NCBI RefSeq assembly: GCF_023511815.1
Contig: NZ_JAIMAV010000013.1
Span: 1 to 49,371, forward strand
Direction of reading: 5' to 3'
DNA from: Alicyclobacillus sp.
GTDB taxonomy: Bacteria > Bacillota > Bacilli > Alicyclobacillales > Alicyclobacillaceae
Length of the DNA: 49,371 nt
Shown here: positions 45,740-49,371 of the stretch, in pieces
Position numbering within the stretch: the first letter of the stretch is position 1
Layout: the number at the start of each line of letters is the position of its first letter
The notes under the pieces: generated by a model
The model's database searches: none
What the model saw: only the letters and a program-made list of their open reading frames with translations
Told to the model about the DNA's origin: nothing
Translations under genes and position numbers: made by a program

Positions 45740-46600
45740 ATGGCGGAGATTCTCGATGGCAAGCGGGTCGCACAGGCGCTGCACGAACGGGTCGAGGCGC
45801 AGTTGCGCCGGGTGGCGGGGCGTGGGCGCCTGAAACTGTCGGTCGTCCTGGTCGGCGACCATCCGGCCTCGGCGAGCTACGTTCGGGGCAAACAGCGCAC
45901 CGCGGAAAAGCTGGGGCTGGATGGAGAGGTGCATCACCTTCCGGAGTCCGTCACCGAGCCCGAGTTGCTCGGCTTGATTGACAGATTGAATGCCGATCCG
46001 CAGGTCGACGGGATCCTGGTGCAATTGCCGCTGCCTCCGCACATCGACGAGCGCACGGTGATTGAGCGGATCGCGCCCGAGAAGGACGTGGACGGGTTTC
46101 ACCCGCTCAACGTCGGCCGTAACCTGGCCGGGGTCCCCGCCGTCTGGCCGTGCACGCCCGCCGGCATCATGGCGATGCTGGATTTCTACGGGATTTCGGT
46201 CGCGGGTCAGCACGCGGTGGTCGTCGGGCGCAGCAACATCGTCGGCAAGCCGATGGCGCAGATGTTGTTGCAGGCGGATGCGACCGTCACCGTGTGCCAT
46301 CGCAAGACCCAATCCCTCACCGAATACACCCGCCGGGCGGACATTCTGGTGGTCGCGGCGGGGGTGCCGGGGCTCATCCGGGGCGATGACATCAAGCCCG
46401 GCGCGGTGGTGGTGGACGTGGGCATTCATCGCGTGAACGGGACCATCACGGGGGATGTCGCGTTCGACGAAGCCGCCCGGGTGGCGCGGGCCATCACGCC
46501 GGTCCCGGGGGGTGTCGGCCCCCTGACGGTGGCGATGCTCATGGTCAACACCGTCCGCCTCGGGTTGCGCCGGCGCGGATGGGGAGGCGATGTCCTGTGA
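45740..46600 (+). CDS. folD: Bifunctional methylenetetrahydrofolate dehydrogenase/cyclohydrolase FolD
   Basis: A 286-residue FolD. Catalytic Lys is in SYVRGKQRTAEKLG, with VDGILVQLPLPPH, GRSNIVGKPMAQ for NADP and ITPVPGGVGPLTVAML. It supplies 10-formyl-THF from methylene-THF, including that from the gcv system. ATG 45740 is six bases from GGAGGGG; ATG 45725 and 45734 are alternatives. Overlaps xseA. Confidence 0.97.
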   Translation: MAEILDGKRVAQALHERVEAQLRRVAGRGRLKLSVVLVGDHPASASYVRGKQRTAEKLGLDGEVHHLPESVTEPELLGLIDRLNADPQVDGILVQLPLPPHIDERTVIERIAPEKDVDGFHPLNVGRNLAGVPAVWPCTPAGIMAMLDFYGISVAGQHAVVVGRSNIVGKPMAQMLLQADATVTVCHRKTQSLTEYTRRADILVVAAGVPGLIRGDDIKPGAVVVDVGIHRVNGTITGDVAFDEAARVARAITPVPGGVGPLTVAMLMVNTVRLGLRRRGWGGDVL

Positions 46601-48033
46601 CGGCCACCGCCGCCAAGGTGTTCAGCGTCACGGAGCTCAACCGCTTCATCGGCCGACTCCTGCAGGCGGAAGAGCAGCTCGCGCGCTGCTATGTGGCGGG
46701 CGAGATCTCCAATTTCAAGCTCCACTCGAGCGGCCACATGTACTTCACCCTCAAGGATGAGACCGGGCGCCTGCGCGCCGTGATGTTCGCCAACCGCAAC
46801 CGGCGCCTGACGTTCCGGCCGGAGGACGGCATGCGCGTCATCGCCCTCGGTTCCGTCCAGGTGTACGATCGCGACGGCCAATACCAGCTGTACGTCGAGG
46901 ACATGCAACCCGACGGCGTCGGCGCCCTGTACGTGGCCTTCACGCAGCTGCGGGAGCGGCTGGAGGCCGAGGGGCTGTTTTCGCCGGAACGCAAACGACC
47001 CCTGCCGACGTACCCGCGCCGGATCGGCGTGGTCACCTCGCCGACGGGGGCGGTGATCCGGGACATCTGCAGCACCCTGTCACGCCGGTATCCGCTGGCG
47101 AAGGTGGTGCTCTCCCCGGCGTTGGTGCAGGGGCCGACGGCGGCGCCGACCATCGTCGAGGCCATCGCCCGCCTGGTGCGCTACCATCAGGAGCGGTTTG
47201 CCATCGATGTGATCATCGTCGCGCGCGGCGGCGGCTCCCTGGAAGAGCTGTGGCCGTTCAATGAAGAGTTGGTCGCCCGGGCGGTGGCGGCCTGCCCCAT
47301 TCCCGTGGTGTCCGCGGTCGGGCACGAGACGGATTACACCATCTGCGATTTCGTCGCGGACGTCCGGGCCGCGACCCCAACCGCGGCGGCGGAGTTGGTG
47401 GCGCCCGCCATCTCGGATTTGCGCCTGTACCTGACGCAGTACGCCTCTCGCGCGCAGAGCGCCATCACCTGGCGGCTTGGCGCCGCGCGGGAGCGGTTGC
47501 AGGCGCTCGGGCAGGCCCACGCTCTGCGGCGGCCGATGCATGTGGTGCACGTGCGCCGCCAGGCGCTTGATAGCGTGGAGCATCAACTGCAGCAGCAGGT
47601 CCGCCGCCCCGTCGCGCTGGCCCAGCGCAGGTTGGGGGCGGTGCGGGACCGGTTGTACCGGCTGGATCTGCGCCAGCGGGTGGTGCGGGCCTCGGGCAGG
47701 GTGGAGAAACTCGCCGAGACGGCCCGCCTGGCGGCCGGGCGCCGGCATGCGGCGCAGGGCGCCCGCCTGGAGCGGGTGACGGCGTCGCTCATCGCGCTCA
47801 ACCCACTGGCGGTCCTCAAGCGCGGATACAGCGTGGTGTACCGGGAGGGCACCCAGGAGGTCGTGACGGCCGCCGCCTCCCTTCGGGCGGGGGATCGCGT
47901 GCACGTTCAGTTCGCGGACGGCCGGGTCGCGGCCAAGATTTTGGATGAGGAAGGGGAGACCGGGCGTGCTGCAAGACACCGCGCCGCAGGGCGTGACGGA
48001 GAAGGAAGCGGACAACTCCGGCTTGACCTTTGA
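46597..48033 (+). CDS. xseA: Exodeoxyribonuclease VII large subunit
   Basis: A 478-residue XseA: OB-fold (1-100, GEISNFKLHSSGHMYFTLKD), nuclease core (about 125-320) with RIGVVTSPTGAVIRDI, ARGGGSLEELWPFN and SAVGHETDYTICDFVAD, then a long coiled coil, ending in RLDL. GTG 46597 overlaps the folD stop (GTGA). Forms exonuclease VII with XseB. Confidence 0.97.
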   Translation: MTATAAKVFSVTELNRFIGRLLQAEEQLARCYVAGEISNFKLHSSGHMYFTLKDETGRLRAVMFANRNRRLTFRPEDGMRVIALGSVQVYDRDGQYQLYVEDMQPDGVGALYVAFTQLRERLEAEGLFSPERKRPLPTYPRRIGVVTSPTGAVIRDICSTLSRRYPLAKVVLSPALVQGPTAAPTIVEAIARLVRYHQERFAIDVIIVARGGGSLEELWPFNEELVARAVAACPIPVVSAVGHETDYTICDFVADVRAATPTAAAELVAPAISDLRLYLTQYASRAQSAITWRLGAARERLQALGQAHALRRPMHVVHVRRQALDSVEHQLQQQVRRPVALAQRRLGAVRDRLYRLDLRQRVVRASGRVEKLAETARLAAGRRHAAQGARLERVTASLIALNPLAVLKRGYSVVYREGTQEVVTAAASLRAGDRVHVQFADGRVAAKILDEEGETGRAARHRAAGRDGEGSGQLRLDL

Positions 48034-48232
48034 ACAGGCCATGCGGCGGCTCGAAGAGACGGTTCGCCTTCTCGAGACGGGCGAGCTGTCGTTGTCGGAG
48101 TCCATCGAGCGCTATAAGGAGGCCATGCAGCTGGTGCAGTTCTGCCGGACCCAGCTGGACCGGGCGGAGCTGGAGATTGAACGGCTCCTGGCCGACGAAG
48201 GCCAGACGGCCGAGGAGCCGGGCGCGGTATGA
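47966..48232 (+). CDS. xseB: Exodeoxyribonuclease VII small subunit
   Basis: An 88-residue XseB: LTFEQAMRRLEETVRLLETGELSLSES is highly typical, with two helices. GTG 47966 (GGAAGGGGAG eight bases upstream) gives a 68-base overlap with xseA. ATG 47945 sits in its own ribosome binding site and is unlikely. Confidence 0.95.
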   Translation: MLQDTAPQGVTEKEADNSGLTFEQAMRRLEETVRLLETGELSLSESIERYKEAMQLVQFCRTQLDRAELEIERLLADEGQTAEEPGAV

Positions 48233-49125
48233 GCGCCGGGCCGGGGCCCGACATCGGACGGTATCTTCAGGAGGCCGCGGCGGCGGTGTCCGCCTATCTG
48301 GAGGGGGTGTTTCCGCCAGGGTCCGAGCCGGTCCGCCTGTTTGAGGCGATGAACTACAGCCTCTTGTGCGGTGGCAAACGCATCCGGCCGGTGCTGTGCC
48401 TCGCGGCCGCCGAGACGTTCGGAACGCCGAGGGATGTGGCGATGCCGGCGGCCGCCGCGCTGGAGCTCGTGCACACCTACTCCCTCATCCATGACGATCT
48501 GCCGGCGATGGACAACGACGACCTGCGCCGCGGCCGACCCACCAACCACCGGGTGTTCGGAGAGGCGACGGCGCTGTTGGCCGGGGACGGGTTGTTGACC
48601 GCGGCGTTCGAGCTGTTGGCAAGGCCGCTCGGAATCCCCGCGAAGCGGCAGCTGAAGATGATTGAAACGCTGGCGCACGCGGCGGGCCCGCACGGGATGG
48701 TGGGCGGACAGGAGGCCGATATGGAGGCGGAGCACAGCGACGGCACCCTCGAGGCGCTGGCGTTCATCCATCGCCGCAAGACGGGGATGCTGATCCAGGC
48801 GTCCGTCGTCATCGGGGGCCTGTTCGCCGATCTGTCCGACGCCGAGCGACGAGCCCTTTCGGCGTTCGGGATTGAGATCGGCCACGCGTTTCAGATCATC
48901 GACGACTGGTTGGACGTCTCGGGCGATCCGGCCGTGCTCGGCAAACAGACCGGCGCGGACGAACGGCAGCAGAAGCTGACGTATCCGAGTCTGGTCGGCC
49001 TCGAGGCGACGCGCCGGATGGCCGAGGATCGGCTGGCGGTGGCCATCGGGGCGCTGCGCGATGCCGGGGTGGAGGCGCCGCTTCTGGTGGGATTGGCGGA
49101 GTACGTCGTCCGGCGGGATCGCTGA
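48229..49125 (+). CDS. ispA: Farnesyl diphosphate synthase (polyprenyl synthetase family)
   Basis: A 298-residue prenyltransferase. The first Asp-rich motif is in IHDDLPAMDNDDLRRGRPT, and the second in FQIIDDWLD. GGKRIRP is the diphosphate-binding motif. It condenses isopentenyl and dimethylallyl diphosphates into C15. Its small residues ahead of the first motif (HTYSLIHDD) fit C15 specificity. ATG overlaps the xseB stop (ATGA). In Bacillus subtilis dxs follows in the same place. Confidence 0.95.
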   Translation: MSAGPGPDIGRYLQEAAAAVSAYLEGVFPPGSEPVRLFEAMNYSLLCGGKRIRPVLCLAAAETFGTPRDVAMPAAAALELVHTYSLIHDDLPAMDNDDLRRGRPTNHRVFGEATALLAGDGLLTAAFELLARPLGIPAKRQLKMIETLAHAAGPHGMVGGQEADMEAEHSDGTLEALAFIHRRKTGMLIQASVVIGGLFADLSDAERRALSAFGIEIGHAFQIIDDWLDVSGDPAVLGKQTGADERQQKLTYPSLVGLEATRRMAEDRLAVAIGALRDAGVEAPLLVGLAEYVVRRDR

Positions 49126-49371
49126 CGGATGAATCGGCACCCGGGCGGTCGGCGCGTGCGTCGTATACGGCCGAACGCGCGCGCGACGGATGCCGCGCGC
49201 GTGCGCGTCCACCCCGCAGCGGCCCGCTCCGAGAACCGCCGAATTCGGCCGGATTCCGGCCCTGAAGCACCGTCCCTGCATTATGTCGACCCGCGGGCGT
49301 ATGTTATAATAGGTTCCGTCAGCCGGGTGGCGCAGTATTCTAGTCGACCGTCCGTTCCTGAAGGCGGGGCT
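49126..49371 (+). promoter_or_regulatory. Non-coding region with promoter, next unit cut by the window edge
   Basis: Bases 49126-49280 are GC-rich with short CG/GC repeats and no convincing gene. A consensus TATAAT lies at 49305-49310 (weak TTATGT 18 bases upstream). The 60 bases after it contain CCGTC pairing with GGCGG at the window edge. This is the promoter and leader, or start, of the following gene; dxs would be expected there. A frame from GTG 49327 is also open to the edge but has no ribosome binding site. Confidence 0.5.

Noticed and set aside
43843-45762. Long reverse-strand frame opposite the Kae1-like and reductase genes
   Set aside because: The forward genes are clearly recognised; the reverse product shows GC-driven composition only.

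Overview
The window looks like chromosomal DNA of a GC-rich, endospore-forming member of the Bacilli. An Alicyclobacillaceae-like organism is my inference; no rRNA is present to test it. Support comes from complete spoIVFAB, spo0B and spoIIIAA-AH gene sets, comG competence genes, a Firmicutes-type min/mre cluster with L27 carrying a cleavable N-terminal extension and its protease Prp, and gene order that largely follows the Bacillus subtilis comG-to-ispA region. Almost every gene is on the + strand, with frequent 1-19 bp overlaps, GTG/TTG starts and strong Shine-Dalgarno sites. I see no tRNA, rRNA, CRISPR array, insertion sequence or prophage.

Layout. (1) 1-4720: the 3' part of a type IV pilus operon separate from comG: pilM (cut by the window edge), pilN, pilO, two prepilins and a large prepilin-like protein with a beta-strand repeat region. 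(2) 4740-9308: a G5/3D-domain cell-wall protein with its own sigma-A promoter, a SPOR-domain membrane protein preceded by a sigma-E-like promoter, a DUF4321 membrane protein, radC and mreB. (3) 9415-17458: mreC, mreD, minC, minD, spoIVFA, spoIVFB, rplU (with an L21 leader), prp, rpmA, a terminator, spo0B and obg. (4) 17448-22379: a JAMM-type metallopeptidase gene at the junction of two syntenic blocks, then seven comG-like genes. (5) 22408-30731: aroK, a DnaI-like helicase loader, the convergent yqhH-yqhG pair (SNF2 ATPase and partner) and the glycine cleavage genes gcvT-gcvPA-gcvPB. (6) 30841-39747: a reverse-strand histidine phosphatase, aroQ, an M24 aminopeptidase, efp, yqhV, a 33-residue reverse-strand membrane protein, and the eight spoIIIA genes. 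(7) 40031-49125: accB, accC, an Asp23/AmaP/DUF2273 envelope module, nusB, a Kae1-like protein, a ferredoxin-NADP reductase, folD, xseA, xseB and ispA. The last 246 bases are non-coding or the start of the next unit.

How the genes fit together. Cell shape and division (Mre, Min), the sporulation checkpoint and engulfment machinery (Spo0B, SpoIVF, SpoIIIA), ribosome assembly (L21, Prp/L27, Obg) and DNA uptake (ComG) are interleaved, as in other Bacilli. Less routine points are the second pilus system, the JAMM protease next to obg and comG, the extra Kae1-like protein, the DnaI-like loader next to competence genes, and the unannotated-size membrane peptide beside spoIIIAA. I did not find a clear-cut new multi-gene defence or mobile system.
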